Below are positions 35,574-44,377 of a DNA stretch of 64,000 bases, in pieces. Positions within the stretch are counted from its first letter, which is position 1, and the number at the start of each line of letters is the position of its first letter. Origin of the DNA: Thermoanaerobaculia bacterium (lineage in GTDB: Bacteria > Acidobacteriota > Thermoanaerobaculia > Multivoradales > Multivoraceae); NCBI GenBank assembly GCA_022823665.1, contig JAJEHN010000009.1:434001-498000 (forward strand), in the 5' to 3' direction. A model generated the notes under the pieces. The model saw nothing but the letters and a program-made list of their open reading frames with translations. It was not told the origin of the DNA and did no database searches. A program made the position numbers and the translations under genes.

Positions 35574-37139
35574 TCACTCCCACTCGATCGTGCCGGGCGG
35601 CTTGCTGGTCAGGTCGTAGACGACCCGGTTGACGCCCGCCACCTCGTTCACGATCCGGCCCGCGACGCGGCCCAGGAATTCGTGGGGCAACTGGCTCCAG
35701 TCCGCCGTCATGAAGTCCTCCGTCTCGACCGACCGCAGCGCGACCACGTTCTCGTAGCTGCGGCCGTCCCCCATCACGCCGACGCTCTGCACCGGCAGCA
35801 GCACGGCCAGCGCCTGGCTCACCCGGTCGTAGAGCCCGGCCTCTCGCAACTCGTCGATGAAGATCGCGTCCGCTTCCTGAAGCACGGCCACGCGGTCCGC
35901 GGTGACGTCCCCCAGAATGCGGACCCCCAGCCCGGGACCCGGAAAGGGGTGCCGCCCCACGAACTCCGAGCCGAGACCGAGTTCCCGGCCGAGCTTCCGC
36001 ACCTCGTCCTTGAACAGGAAACGAAGCGGCTCGATCAGATCGAAACCAAGCTGTTCGGGCAGGCCGCCCACGTTGTGGTGGCTCTTGATCATCGCCGACG
36101 GGCCGAAGGCCGAAACCGACTCGATCACGTCCGGGTAGAGCGTGCCCTGGACCAGGTAGCGGATCCTGCCGCCGTCTCCCGTCCTCTCCAGCCTCTTCGC
36201 CTCGCGCTGGAACACCTCGATGAACACGCGGCCGATCGTTCGCCGCTTCTTTTCGGGGTCGGTGACGCCGGCGAGTTCTCCCAGGAACTCGGTCGCGGCA
36301 TCGACCACGACCAGATGAAGGTCGAGCCCGGCATTGAGAGTCCTCTCCACGGTCGTCCGCTCGTTCTTGCGCAGCAAGCCGTTGTCCACGAACACCGCGG
36401 TCAGGCGGTCGCCGACCGCCCGCCGCACCAGGCTCGCCGCCACCGCCGAGTCGACACCGCCCGACAGGGCGCACAGAACCCGGTCCGTCGGCCCGACCTG
36501 TTCCGCGATCGCCGCCGTGGCTTCCTCGGCGTAGGACGCCATCCGCCATGCGCCGGACGCGGAACAGGCGCCGTAGAGGAAGTTCCGGAGCATCTCGCGC
36601 CCGCTGTCCGTATGTGTGACCTCGGGGTGGAACTGGATCCCGAACAGGGCCCGTTCCCCGTCCTGGACGGCCACCACCGGCACCGTCGGCGCCGAGGCGG
36701 TCGCCTCGAAGCCCGGCGGCACTTCGTCGACGCGGTCGCCGTGCGACATCCAGACTCTCTGCTCCGCCTCGAGCCCAGCGAACAGGCCGCCGTCCCGCGC
36801 GGAGAGGGAGATCTCCGTGCGGCCGTACTCGCGCATGCCCGACGCCACGACGCGGCCGCCGAGCACCTGGGACATCCACTGCATGCCGTAGCAGATGCCG
36901 AGGACCGGAATGCCCAGCTGCAGCAGTCCCGGATCGGCCTGTGGCGCGTCTTCCTCGTAGACGCTGTCCGGCCCCCCCGAGAGCACGATGCCGACAGGCT
37001 TGCGAGCCCGAACCTCGTCCACGGACAGGTCGAACGGGTGGATCTCGCAGTAGACCCTGAGCTCCCGCACCCGTCGTGCGATCAACTGGGTGTACTGGCC
37101 GCCGAAGTCGAGGACGAGAACGGTCTCGTGCTCGGTCAC
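35574..37139 (-). CDS. guaA: GMP synthase (glutamine-hydrolysing)
   Basis: The enzyme has 521 residues and converts XMP to GMP with glutamine and ATP. The class I glutamine amidotransferase domain (about 1-195) has the nucleophile in GICYGMQW and the partner histidine and glutamate in GIQFHPEVTH. The ATP-pyrophosphatase domain (about 200-395) has the P-loop LSGGVDSAVAASL. The dimerisation domain ends in the conserved PPGTIEWE. The start is GTG, overlapping the gpsA stop by 4 bases, although guaA is translated after gpsA in the leftward operon cinA-plsY-gpsA-guaA. Confidence 0.98.
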   Translation of the reverse strand: MTEHETVLVLDFGGQYTQLIARRVRELRVYCEIHPFDLSVDEVRARKPVGIVLSGGPDSVYEEDAPQADPGLLQLGIPVLGICYGMQWMSQVLGGRVVASGMREYGRTEISLSARDGGLFAGLEAEQRVWMSHGDRVDEVPPGFEATASAPTVPVVAVQDGERALFGIQFHPEVTHTDSGREMLRNFLYGACSASGAWRMASYAEEATAAIAEQVGPTDRVLCALSGGVDSAVAASLVRRAVGDRLTAVFVDNGLLRKNERTTVERTLNAGLDLHLVVVDAATEFLGELAGVTDPEKKRRTIGRVFIEVFQREAKRLERTGDGGRIRYLVQGTLYPDVIESVSAFGPSAMIKSHHNVGGLPEQLGFDLIEPLRFLFKDEVRKLGRELGLGSEFVGRHPFPGPGLGVRILGDVTADRVAVLQEADAIFIDELREAGLYDRVSQALAVLLPVQSVGVMGDGRSYENVVALRSVETEDFMTADWSQLPHEFLGRVAGRIVNEVAGVNRVVYDLTSKPPGTIEWE

Positions 37140-38197
37140 AGGGCGGACTCTACCTTGAGTTCACGCGCCATCAGATCGCGGATCGCCGCCGCCGGTTTCT
37201 TGCCCCGATAGAGGATCTCGACCATCTGTTCCGTGATCGGCAGTTCGACCTGCCTGTCGTTCGCCAGTTCGAGCAGAGCGAGGGAGTTCCGCACACCTTC
37301 GGCGACGCCCGCGCGGCCCGTCTCGATCTCCTCCAGCGTGCGGCCGCGCCCCAGCTCGATGCCCGTGTTCCGGTTGCGCGACAGGCCGCCGGTGCAGGTC
37401 AGCACCAGATCGCCCAGGCCCCCGAGCCCCGCAAAGGTCGCCGGCCGGCCGCCGCAGGCGAGCCCCAGGCGCATCATCTCGTGCAGGCCCCGGGTGATCA
37501 GCGCCGCGCGGGTGTTCGAGCCATACTCCAGACCGTCCAGCACGCCGGCGGCGATGGCGATCACGTTCTTCGCCGCGGCGGCGATCTCCACGCCCACCAC
37601 GTCGGTCGAGGTGTAGAGCCGTAGCGCCCCGCGCGAGAGTTCCGCCTGGAGCCGCTCCGCGATGTCCGCCTCCTCCGACGCGACGACGCAGGCGGTCGGC
37701 AACTCGGCGGCCAGCTCCGCGGCGAACGACGGGCCGCTGATCGTCGCGAAGTCGATGTCGACGGCCGCCGACGAGGCCTCCTCGGCACAGACGTCGCTCA
37801 TCCGCCCGAAGTGGCCCTGATGGTCGGATTCGATCCCCTTGGCGCCCGAGACCAGGGTCACCCGCTCGGGAAGCGGGGCGGTCTCGCCCAGGCTGGAGCG
37901 TGCGTCCAGAAACGAGCGAACGACCGCGCGAAAGCCGTGGGAAGGCACGACGACCAGCACCGTGCCGCTGGCGGCGGCCTGTCGCAGGTCCCAGGTCACG
38001 CGGACCTCGGCCGGTAACTCGACGCCCGGCAGATACCGCTCGTTGACCCGTTCGGAAGCCAGCTTCGCACCGAACTCGGCCGAGCGGGCCCACAGCAGCA
38101 CCGGCGTACCCGCACGGGCCGCGTGAACGGCAAGCGCGGTGCCCCACGCTCCCGCCCCGAGTACGGCGATGCCGCCGCCCGCTCCGCCGCCGCTCAA
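37136..38197 (-). CDS. gpsA: NAD(P)-dependent glycerol-3-phosphate dehydrogenase
   Basis: The enzyme has 353 residues and makes sn-glycerol 3-phosphate for phospholipid synthesis. The Rossmann motif is IAVLGAGAWGTALAVHAARA; VSGAKGIE, ISGPSFAAEL, the catalytic lysine block AAAKNVIAIAAGVLDGLEYG and GLGDLVLTCTG are all conserved. It starts with TTG overlapping the plsY stop (TTGA), so the next step of phosphatidic acid synthesis is directly coupled. Confidence 0.97.
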   Translation of the reverse strand: MSGGGAGGGIAVLGAGAWGTALAVHAARAGTPVLLWARSAEFGAKLASERVNERYLPGVELPAEVRVTWDLRQAAASGTVLVVVPSHGFRAVVRSFLDARSSLGETAPLPERVTLVSGAKGIESDHQGHFGRMSDVCAEEASSAAVDIDFATISGPSFAAELAAELPTACVVASEEADIAERLQAELSRGALRLYTSTDVVGVEIAAAAKNVIAIAAGVLDGLEYGSNTRAALITRGLHEMMRLGLACGGRPATFAGLGGLGDLVLTCTGGLSRNRNTGIELGRGRTLEEIETGRAGVAEGVRNSLALLELANDRQVELPITEQMVEILYRGKKPAAAIRDLMARELKVESAL

Positions 38198-38847
38198 CCG
38201 GAGGCCTCCGCCTCGGGCGGTTTCGCGCCCAGTCGCGATTCCGTGCCCGCCCGCAGCCTCACCAGGTTCGCCCTGTGCTTGACGATGACGAGGGCGGCGA
38301 TCGCCGCCGTACCCGCGAGCAGGGCCGCCCCCGGATCGACCCCGGATTCAACGCGATAGGCGCCGCCAGACCAGTAGACGCCGACCAGCAACGGCAGCGC
38401 CACGGCCGCCGAGACCGAGCCCAGAGAGACGTAACGCTTCCACGCCACCATCACGGCGAACACGGCCAGCGCTCCGAGCGCCGCCCCCGGCACCAGCAGC
38501 GCCAGGACGCCGGCGGCGGTCGCCACTCCCTTGCCGCCGCGGAACCCGAGAAAGAGGGGGAACACGTGCCCCGCGACCGCCGCGACCGCGGCCGCCGCCA
38601 GCCACCAGGAGCCGACGTCGAGAGCGCGAGCCAGGAGCACCGCCGCGGCGCCCTTGGCGGCGTCCAGCAGCAGCGCGAGCAGAGCCGCCCACTTGCCCGA
38701 TGCCCGCAGCACGTTCGTCGCCCCGGCGCTCTTGCTGCCGATCGTGCGCACGTCGATGCCCCGGTGGAGGCGCACGATGAGGTAGCTCCAGGGCAGGGAC
38801 CCGAGGAGGAAGGCGGCAACTACCGCGACCGGACCGGCCGCCGTCAC
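38194..38847 (-). CDS. plsY: Acyl-phosphate:glycerol-3-phosphate acyltransferase
   Basis: The membrane enzyme has 217 residues and transfers an acyl group from acyl-phosphate to glycerol 3-phosphate. Motif 1 is LLGSLPWSYLIVRLHRGIDV with IGSKSAGATNVLR; motif 2 is FRGGKGVATAAGVL. Five hydrophobic segments fit the PlsY topology. It overlaps cinA and gpsA by 4 bases on each side. A PlsX gene, its usual partner, is not in the window. Confidence 0.96.
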   Translation of the reverse strand: MTAAGPVAVVAAFLLGSLPWSYLIVRLHRGIDVRTIGSKSAGATNVLRASGKWAALLALLLDAAKGAAAVLLARALDVGSWWLAAAAVAAVAGHVFPLFLGFRGGKGVATAAGVLALLVPGAALGALAVFAVMVAWKRYVSLGSVSAAVALPLLVGVYWSGGAYRVESGVDPGAALLAGTAAIAALVIVKHRANLVRLRAGTESRLGAKPPEAEASG

Positions 38848-40166
38848 GGCGGACCCATCCGCGACGGCGCCGCCCAGGGCAGGGCGTCGGCCGGCCCTGC
38901 ACCGGCGAGCAGCATCCGCCGAAGCATCTCGAGCGCGAACTGGGTAGAGAGCTGCCTGACCCGCGCCCGATCCCCGGGGAACCGGGCTTCGAAGTGCGAC
39001 CGCGACTCCGCCGGTCCGGCCACGGCGATATGGACCGTGCCCACCGGCCGCGACTCGCTGCCGCCGCCAGGACCCGCGACGCCCGTGATGCCGATGCCGT
39101 AGTCGCTGCCGCAGCGCTCCCGGGCGCCCGCGGCCATCGCCAGCGCCGTCGGTTTCGACACGGCGCCGTGTTCCACCAGGGTCTCCCGGGGCACTTCCAG
39201 CAACCGCATCTTCAGCCGGTTCGAGTAGGTCAGGAGTCCGCCCACGAACCAGGCGCTGCTGCCGGCGGTCGCCGTCAAGCGCTGGCCGAGCAGGCCGCCG
39301 GTGCAGGACTCGGCGACGGCGACCGTCTCGCCGCGCGCCGCCAGCAGGCCGCCGACGACAGCCTCGAACTCGATACCGTCCTCGATCGGCCCGACGCAGA
39401 ACACCGCGTCACCCAGGGCGTCCCGAACCGCCTCCTCCATCTCAGCGAGACGCGCGGGCCTCCCTTCCACGGCGCCGCCGGCACGCAGTCGCAGCCGGAT
39501 CTCGCCCGGCCGTGCCAGGACGGAGACGTTCCCGTCCCCGAAGCGCTCGTAGACCGGCGCGATCCTCTCTTCGACCACCGACTCGGGCAGGCAGGCCACA
39601 CGCACCTCGACCTGATCGAAGCCCGCGCCGTCCTCGGCCCGCGCCGCCAGCCACGGATCGAGGCCGTCCTCGACGATGGCGTGAAGCTCCCGCGGCACGC
39701 CCGGAAACAGGAAGTAGGTCGTCCCGCGCGGCACGGGGGCCGGGTCCTCGATCCGCTGACCAGGCGCGACGCCGGCGCGGTTCGGCAGCATCTCCGCTCC
39801 GTCGACCCGCTCCGCCTGCTTGCGATTGACCCGCGGAATGCGCCTCCCGAGCTTCCGAAACCCGCGTTCGATCTGGTCCCACAGCACCTCGTCAACCGCG
39901 ACGGACCGTCCCAACAGCCGGGCCAGCCCCTCCCTCGTCAGATCGTCCCGCGTCGGGCCCAGACCGCCCGTCACCAGCAGCAGCTCCGCCCGCTCCCGGA
40001 GCGCATCGAGGGTCTCCGCGATCTCGACCACGTCGTCGCCGACGACCGCCTTCGAAACCAGGTCCACGCCCCGCCGCCTCAGCACCTCCGTCAGCGCCAG
40101 CGAGTTCGTGTCGAGCCGGTCCGTTCCCAGCAACTCGTCGCCGACCGCGAGAATCGAAGCCTTCAC
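38844..40166 (-). CDS. cinA: CinA-family protein (MoCF domain plus nicotinamide-nucleotide amidase)
   Basis: The protein has 440 residues. The N-terminal molybdopterin-binding-like COG1058 domain covers about 1-250 (ASILAVGDELLGTDRLDTNS, LLVTGGLGPTRDDLTREGLA), and the C-terminal CinA deamidase domain about 270-430 (AVAESCTGGLLGQRLTATAG, SYGIGITGVAGPGG-type block read as YGIGITGVAGPGGGSESRPV). The amidase domain recycles nicotinamide mononucleotide; the N-terminal domain is linked to ADP-ribose pyrophosphatase activity in some members. It is the first gene of the coupled run to guaA. Confidence 0.94.
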   Translation of the reverse strand: MKASILAVGDELLGTDRLDTNSLALTEVLRRRGVDLVSKAVVGDDVVEIAETLDALRERAELLLVTGGLGPTRDDLTREGLARLLGRSVAVDEVLWDQIERGFRKLGRRIPRVNRKQAERVDGAEMLPNRAGVAPGQRIEDPAPVPRGTTYFLFPGVPRELHAIVEDGLDPWLAARAEDGAGFDQVEVRVACLPESVVEERIAPVYERFGDGNVSVLARPGEIRLRLRAGGAVEGRPARLAEMEEAVRDALGDAVFCVGPIEDGIEFEAVVGGLLAARGETVAVAESCTGGLLGQRLTATAGSSAWFVGGLLTYSNRLKMRLLEVPRETLVEHGAVSKPTALAMAAGARERCGSDYGIGITGVAGPGGGSESRPVGTVHIAVAGPAESRSHFEARFPGDRARVRQLSTQFALEMLRRMLLAGAGPADALPWAAPSRMGPP

Positions 40167-40202
40167 CGGCCGCAGTGTAGCGAGGCTGCGTGGCGTGTAC
40201 CC

Positions 40203-40378
40203 GCCCGCTCCGGTCCGCGTGGGGGGGTCCCAGGGGACGCTCGCGCTCTCCGGGTGAAAGGTGAGGGGTGCGCTCGCTGTTGTCGGCTGCGTTCCGTTAC
40301 GGCGTCGGTTCAGGTGAGGGCGCGGGGAGTCACTTGCCTCCGACCCCCTGGGACCCTCCCCCGCGGACCGGAGCGGGC
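40203..40378. repeat. Inverted-repeat element with 36-bp arms (MITE-like or boundary hairpin)
   Basis: Bases 40203-40238 are repeated in inverse orientation at 40342-40378. The outer 17 bases (GCCCGCTCCGGTCCGCG) are identical, and about 34 of 37 aligned positions match. About 103 bases without coding content lie between. The element sits between the mcrC stop and the cinA start, at the left edge of the lower-GC defence region. No flanking target duplication was found. Confidence 0.7.
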
Positions 40379-40460
40379 TGGACGTCGTCGGTGATGGAAG
40401 CCCTGCGGACGCGGCACCGCAGCACCCAGAGTACGAGCGAATCGGCGAGCGGCCGCCGGC

Positions 40461-41552
40461 TCAAGCGGCTGAAGCGATTGCGCCAGTAACTCTGGCCAAG
40501 TCATCGGCGAGGTCGCGGAGGTCGCGGCGAAGGCCCGGCCAAGGCTGGCCCAGGTCGATTGAACGGACCTCGAGCGGGTGACCCGGAAAACTGTACACGT
40601 GGCGGAACGAAAGACCGTTCGTGGCGTACAGCAACAGGCCGGCAGGCGCACGATCCGCGGCGTTGGCTCGGGAGTAGTTCGTGAGGTAGGCCCAGAGCTG
40701 ATAGAGGTGATCCGAGCGGAGCTTCCCGCCGCGGCCGAACAAGTGGTCGACGCACTTCGTCTCCACGATTACGCTCCGCCGCCGGTTCAAGGCACTGCGC
40801 GCGGGGACGAAGATGTCGGCCTGCATCTTGGGGACGCCAGGCGCTCCATGCGGCACATCTGCGCCCCAGGAGATCTCCTTGTGTCCTGGGTGGACCCCAA
40901 GCGCCCGGTACTCACGTTGAAGAAAGCCGCGCACGAAGGCCTCAAACAGGTGCCCCATCTCCGTGTCGCTGGCCGTGAATGTCCGAAACCAGTAGCGACC
41001 GGACCGGCCCCCCAAGACCAGCCGGGCGGCAACGAGTCTGCAGACGCTGAGGAGGAAGCCGTAGTCCGAGTTGTTCCGATGGAGCTGCACGCCCTGAAAG
41101 AACTCCCTCCGCAGCTCGACCTCTGCGACTTCAGGAAGCAGGCGCGCCAACCGCATGAGGTCGCGGCGCAACTCGTCGTCTAGAGCGTTCACGGGCAGCG
41201 ACGCCAACCGCAGCATCGTCGACTTGACGAGGCGGTTGGGCAGCACGTTCCGGGTCAGTTCTTCGTAGTGCACCGCCACGCGGGCACGGGAACGAAGCGC
41301 CCGGCCCACCGTTCCTGCCATGTCGATCTTCCCCTTCGGCCTCCGCGCGTCCTCGCCCCGCTCGAGGTAGCCACGGTCAAGGCCGCGCCGCCACAGGCGC
41401 CGGAAGCTGTCCCGGAGCAGCCGCGCCAAGAGGTTCTGCGGCAGGTCGTCCGGTGCCGAGGCGTGTTCTCGCTCCGCCGCCGACTCCAAGTGCTCGTACC
41501 GCTTCCACGCGTAGCAGAGCACGACGTAGAGAGTGTGGGCCGGAATCTTCAT
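40461..41552 (-). CDS. mcrC: McrC-family subunit of an McrBC-type restriction system
   Basis: The protein has 363 residues, the effector/nuclease subunit that cuts DNA with modified cytosines when driven by McrB. An N-terminal adaptor region (about 1-190) is followed by a PD-(D/E)xK nuclease: D246 in MQADIFV, then E264 and K266 in VIVETKC. FEAFVRGFLQREY and YATNGLSF are family-typical. It lies 12 bases after the mcrB stop in the usual mcrB-mcrC order. Confidence 0.88.
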   Translation of the reverse strand: MKIPAHTLYVVLCYAWKRYEHLESAAEREHASAPDDLPQNLLARLLRDSFRRLWRRGLDRGYLERGEDARRPKGKIDMAGTVGRALRSRARVAVHYEELTRNVLPNRLVKSTMLRLASLPVNALDDELRRDLMRLARLLPEVAEVELRREFFQGVQLHRNNSDYGFLLSVCRLVAARLVLGGRSGRYWFRTFTASDTEMGHLFEAFVRGFLQREYRALGVHPGHKEISWGADVPHGAPGVPKMQADIFVPARSALNRRRSVIVETKCVDHLFGRGGKLRSDHLYQLWAYLTNYSRANAADRAPAGLLLYATNGLSFRHVYSFPGHPLEVRSIDLGQPWPGLRRDLRDLADDLARVTGAIASAA

Positions 41553-41564
41553 GGCGGCCGCGGA

Positions 41565-42935
41565 TCAGTCGCCCGCCCGCAGGCTCGCCATCGCCTCTGA
41601 AGCTGCCGCCTGTCTGTCGAACCAGTACTCATCGAGCAGTGGCTCGATATCGAAGCTGATGATCTCCTCGAACCAGCGATCGTAGTCGGGCGACTCTCCA
41701 GTGGGCGGATCGCAGAAGTAGCTGTGGCCGATGCGGAAACCGGATCCCAAGTCCGAGTCCTCGGCGATTGTCTCGTTCAGAGCGCTGAGCCGCTCGCGAA
41801 TGCGTTGGCGAACTGACGGCGGTACACTTTGCTGCTCTAGGTGACGCCGGAACTGGGATTGCCCGAACGCCGGCTCCACCGTGAAGAAGGCGAAACGCCG
41901 ACGCAGCGCGTAGTCGACCAGCGCCAACGAGCGGTCCGCCGTGTTCATCGTGCCGATCAGGTGGAGGTTGTCCGGTACGTGGAACCGTTCGCCACCGTCT
42001 GCCGGGTACGCGAGCCGAACCGCCCACTCCGGCGACCGCTTGTCCGCTTCTATCAGCATCAGCAACTCGCCGAAGATGCGGCTCAGGTTGCCCCGGTTGA
42101 TCTCGTCGACTAGCAACACGTAGGGTCGTTCGCAGTCCTTCCGTGCCCGTTCGCAGAAGTCGAGAAACGGCCCGTCGCGGAGCACGAAGCCACCATCTTC
42201 CGTGGGACGATAGCCGCGGACGAAGTCCTCGTAGCCGTAGGACTGGTGAAACTGGACAGCCTCGATGCGCTCCATCGACCGCTCCTCCGCCAGCGCCCAT
42301 GCCAGCCGCTGCGCAATGAAGGTCTTGCCGGTGCCGGGCGGGCCTTGGAGGACGAGGGACTTCTTGCGCTTCAGTTGAGTCAGAAGCCGCTCCAAGTTCG
42401 ACAGATCGAGGAAGACATCACTGGCCGCCTCTGCCAGTGTGTACGGTGCTGGACTCGTTCCCGGCGTCGTCGCGAAATCTCTCAACGCCGCTAAGAGGTT
42501 CTCAAATCGGTCCCGACGGAACTTCACCTCGGTGAGCGTCTTAGGAGGGAATTGCTGATCGGCCGGAAGGCCGTCAGCGAGTGTCTTTGAACGCCACTCC
42601 ACGCTCCGAACGTGGCGGTACGTGTCCTTATCGCCCTCGAAGCGATAGTCCGACGCGACGATCCCATGTCCAACAACACGAGTTCGCCCCTTCTTGACGA
42701 TAATGACGTCACCCGGTCTCATCTCGTAGCAGAAATTCCAACAGGCCAAGGAGTCGTTTGACCCGAGTCCGAATTCCTCCAACTCCGGTCGACTCTTGTA
42801 CAAACGCAAATCGCCTTCAACACGGTGATAGTCAATCGCGGCAAGTCCCTGGGCGTAACACTCCTCCCAGTGAGTTGCCCCCGGGCCCAAGGCCAAGTAC
42901 CAGTACCGCACTTCGTCTGTCTCTTCTTCTTTCAC
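41565..42935 (-). CDS. mcrB: McrB-family GTPase/ATPase with N-terminal reader-like domain
   Basis: The protein has 456 residues from the GTG at 42935, preceded by GGAGAAG at 42942-42948. The frame is open to 43157, but those 74 codons are decayed deoA sequence, which argues for the internal start. Residues about 8-120 form a PUA/EVE-like module (YWYLALGPGATHWEECYAQG, FCYEMRPGDVIIVKKGRTRV) that probably reads modified bases. The AAA+ domain has Walker A GPPGTGKT (198-205), HQSYGYEDFVRGYRP, Walker B LLVDEINRG (274-282) and the McrB-type sensor TMNTADRS (329-336). GC is low here (32 of 60 bases at 42661-42720, against 44 of 60 at 38521-38580), consistent with transfer. Confidence 0.88.
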   Translation of the reverse strand: MKEEETDEVRYWYLALGPGATHWEECYAQGLAAIDYHRVEGDLRLYKSRPELEEFGLGSNDSLACWNFCYEMRPGDVIIVKKGRTRVVGHGIVASDYRFEGDKDTYRHVRSVEWRSKTLADGLPADQQFPPKTLTEVKFRRDRFENLLAALRDFATTPGTSPAPYTLAEAASDVFLDLSNLERLLTQLKRKKSLVLQGPPGTGKTFIAQRLAWALAEERSMERIEAVQFHQSYGYEDFVRGYRPTEDGGFVLRDGPFLDFCERARKDCERPYVLLVDEINRGNLSRIFGELLMLIEADKRSPEWAVRLAYPADGGERFHVPDNLHLIGTMNTADRSLALVDYALRRRFAFFTVEPAFGQSQFRRHLEQQSVPPSVRQRIRERLSALNETIAEDSDLGSGFRIGHSYFCDPPTGESPDYDRWFEEIISFDIEPLLDEYWFDRQAAASEAMASLRAGD

Positions 42936-42941
42936 TTTGAA

Positions 42942-42948
42942 CTTCTCC
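42942..42948 (-). promoter_or_regulatory. Ribosome binding site that decides the mcrB start
   Basis: GGAGAAG on the minus strand ends nine bases from ATG-column position (one triplet spacing short of three codons before the GTG at 42935). It lies at the junction between the deoA-derived segment and mcrB proper, so mcrB can be translated without the deoA-derived codons. Confidence 0.5.
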
Positions 42949-42949
42949 A

Positions 42950-43370
42950 CCACCGGTGTTAACTCGTTTCCGATCACGAATGCAGCCGCGGCCTGCCGAG
43001 ATTCTCCTAGATCCTCAGACGTAGAGGCCTGCCCGGCTGCGCCAGACTCCCCCGCCCAAGCGCAACATCGTAGCGGAGGGCGACTAAGTCGCCGATCTCG
43101 GGGGTGGTCGGGACGGCGAGCGTCGGCGAACGCGTTGCCGATAGGGCGACGGTCCACGGCTGAGAGCCAACCGGCGTCTGAGGGTCGCCACCGCTTCGAC
43201 CGACGTCACCGGTCGGGCGTGTGCGAAGGGGCGGACTTCCGTGGGCATCAACACGGTGATGGCGAGCGAGCGGGGACTGATCGACCTGCTTTGACTGACG
43301 ACGGCTTAGCCGGCCGCCGCGTCGATGTCCTGCGGCGCTGCTGCCCGCCTGAAGAGGCGGACTAGCCTAC
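42950..43370 (-). pseudogene. Decayed 3' fragment of a deoA-like phosphorylase gene
   Basis: This segment aligns, on the same strand, with the 3' third of the intact deoA gene (about 46240-46650). The best blocks are 43065-43084 against 46363-46382 (18 of 20 bases) and 43106-43148 against 46409-46451 (37 of 43). In translation IGNAFADA(R/C)RPD and AAA(F/L)VIG survive in one frame, but five codons are missing between them and stop codons occur further upstream. It lacks the catalytic 5' two thirds. Its end runs directly into mcrB. It is either the displaced 3' end of the host gene or a relic of a second deoA copy. Confidence 0.75.
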
Positions 43371-43451
43371 GCCAAGCACACCGTCACCACCTTGAGCGGC
43401 CGTGGGTCCCCGCAGCCACCGAGTCAGTCAAGCGTTTCACGACCCAGGCAG

Positions 43452-44309
43452 CTAGCTCAAGTGTGCTGCGATACGGAGGACAGCCTCCACGATTTCAGAT
43501 GCGGCCTTCTCATCCTGCCCTTCTTGGGCAAGCTCCTTCCGCAGCCGCTCGTGGACGATGTGGGGGTCGTGCGCCTCGGCGTGAAGCCGGAAGAACATGA
43601 CCCAGTCCCTGGCTGGAATACCGGCGACCTGACGCTTCCCGATTCGGTCCACGTAGGCGTCCATCAGAGCAGGAATCCGAGCTATGCGGCCGAAGTTATT
43701 GCCGCCGTCCCTGACCGGTCGATCGGAGATTCTGTCCTTGGGCGACGGATAGGGCTCAACCGGCAACTCGGGCGCAGCGACTCTCTTCTGCTCCGGCGGG
43801 TCGTTGCTCTGCCTGACGTTCTCCCACCACCAGTTGCGGTACTCCGCGACATACCGGGCCTGTTCGATGTAGGGGTCGAGGACGACCGGTTCACCGGCGA
43901 GAACGTTCTTAAGGTGCCAGGGAACGACGACGAGCAGATCCTGGTCCGCGCAGGCGGACGGAGTGACACGGTACCGGAAGCTAGGCTCGCCCTCCTTGGA
44001 GAACAGGTACCAGCCCTTCAGCTCGATTCCGAGCGCCACATCTACCTCCCCCTCCTCGTTGCGCGCAACGAGCCGGACGTCGGGAAAGGTCTGAGCGGAA
44101 CGCTCGAACCGGAACCTCTCCCAAGTCCCTGCGGGATCCCAGACGTCCCGCATCCGGTTGAGGCTCTCAACGGACTGAACTTCGATTGTGCCGCCCAACG
44201 CCGAGTTCAGACTGAACAGATCACCTGCTTCCATTCCCTCAAGCAGAGTCGCCGTACGGAAGTACACCGGTAGCGCCCGTACTGCGGCCTTGACGTCACT
44301 GACGAGCAC
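43452..44309 (-). CDS. Putative type II restriction endonuclease (PD-(D/E)xK fold)
   Basis: The start is uncertain: I use the GTG at 44309 (285 residues), which avoids overlap with the methyltransferase; the frame is open to 44462 and another GTG lies at 44360. I recognise no named family. A nuclease-like core is visible: PD at 76-77 (TFPDVRLVARNEEG), then ELK at 96-98 in VALGIELKGWYLFSKEG, giving the P-D...E-x-K pattern. TPSACADQDLLVVVPWHL and the aromatic-rich RYVAEYRNWWW follow. The location directly after a DNA methyltransferase gene, with the same orientation, supports the restriction role. The target sequence is unknown. Confidence 0.6.
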   Translation of the reverse strand: MLVSDVKAAVRALPVYFRTATLLEGMEAGDLFSLNSALGGTIEVQSVESLNRMRDVWDPAGTWERFRFERSAQTFPDVRLVARNEEGEVDVALGIELKGWYLFSKEGEPSFRYRVTPSACADQDLLVVVPWHLKNVLAGEPVVLDPYIEQARYVAEYRNWWWENVRQSNDPPEQKRVAAPELPVEPYPSPKDRISDRPVRDGGNNFGRIARIPALMDAYVDRIGKRQVAGIPARDWVMFFRLHAEAHDPHIVHERLRKELAQEGQDEKAASEIVEAVLRIAAHLS

Positions 44310-44377
44310 CTCTCTTGCACCCCCAACCGGTAGGGGCCGCCGCTGCGGAGAATTCACCAAGACCGAAGTACGCTCGC

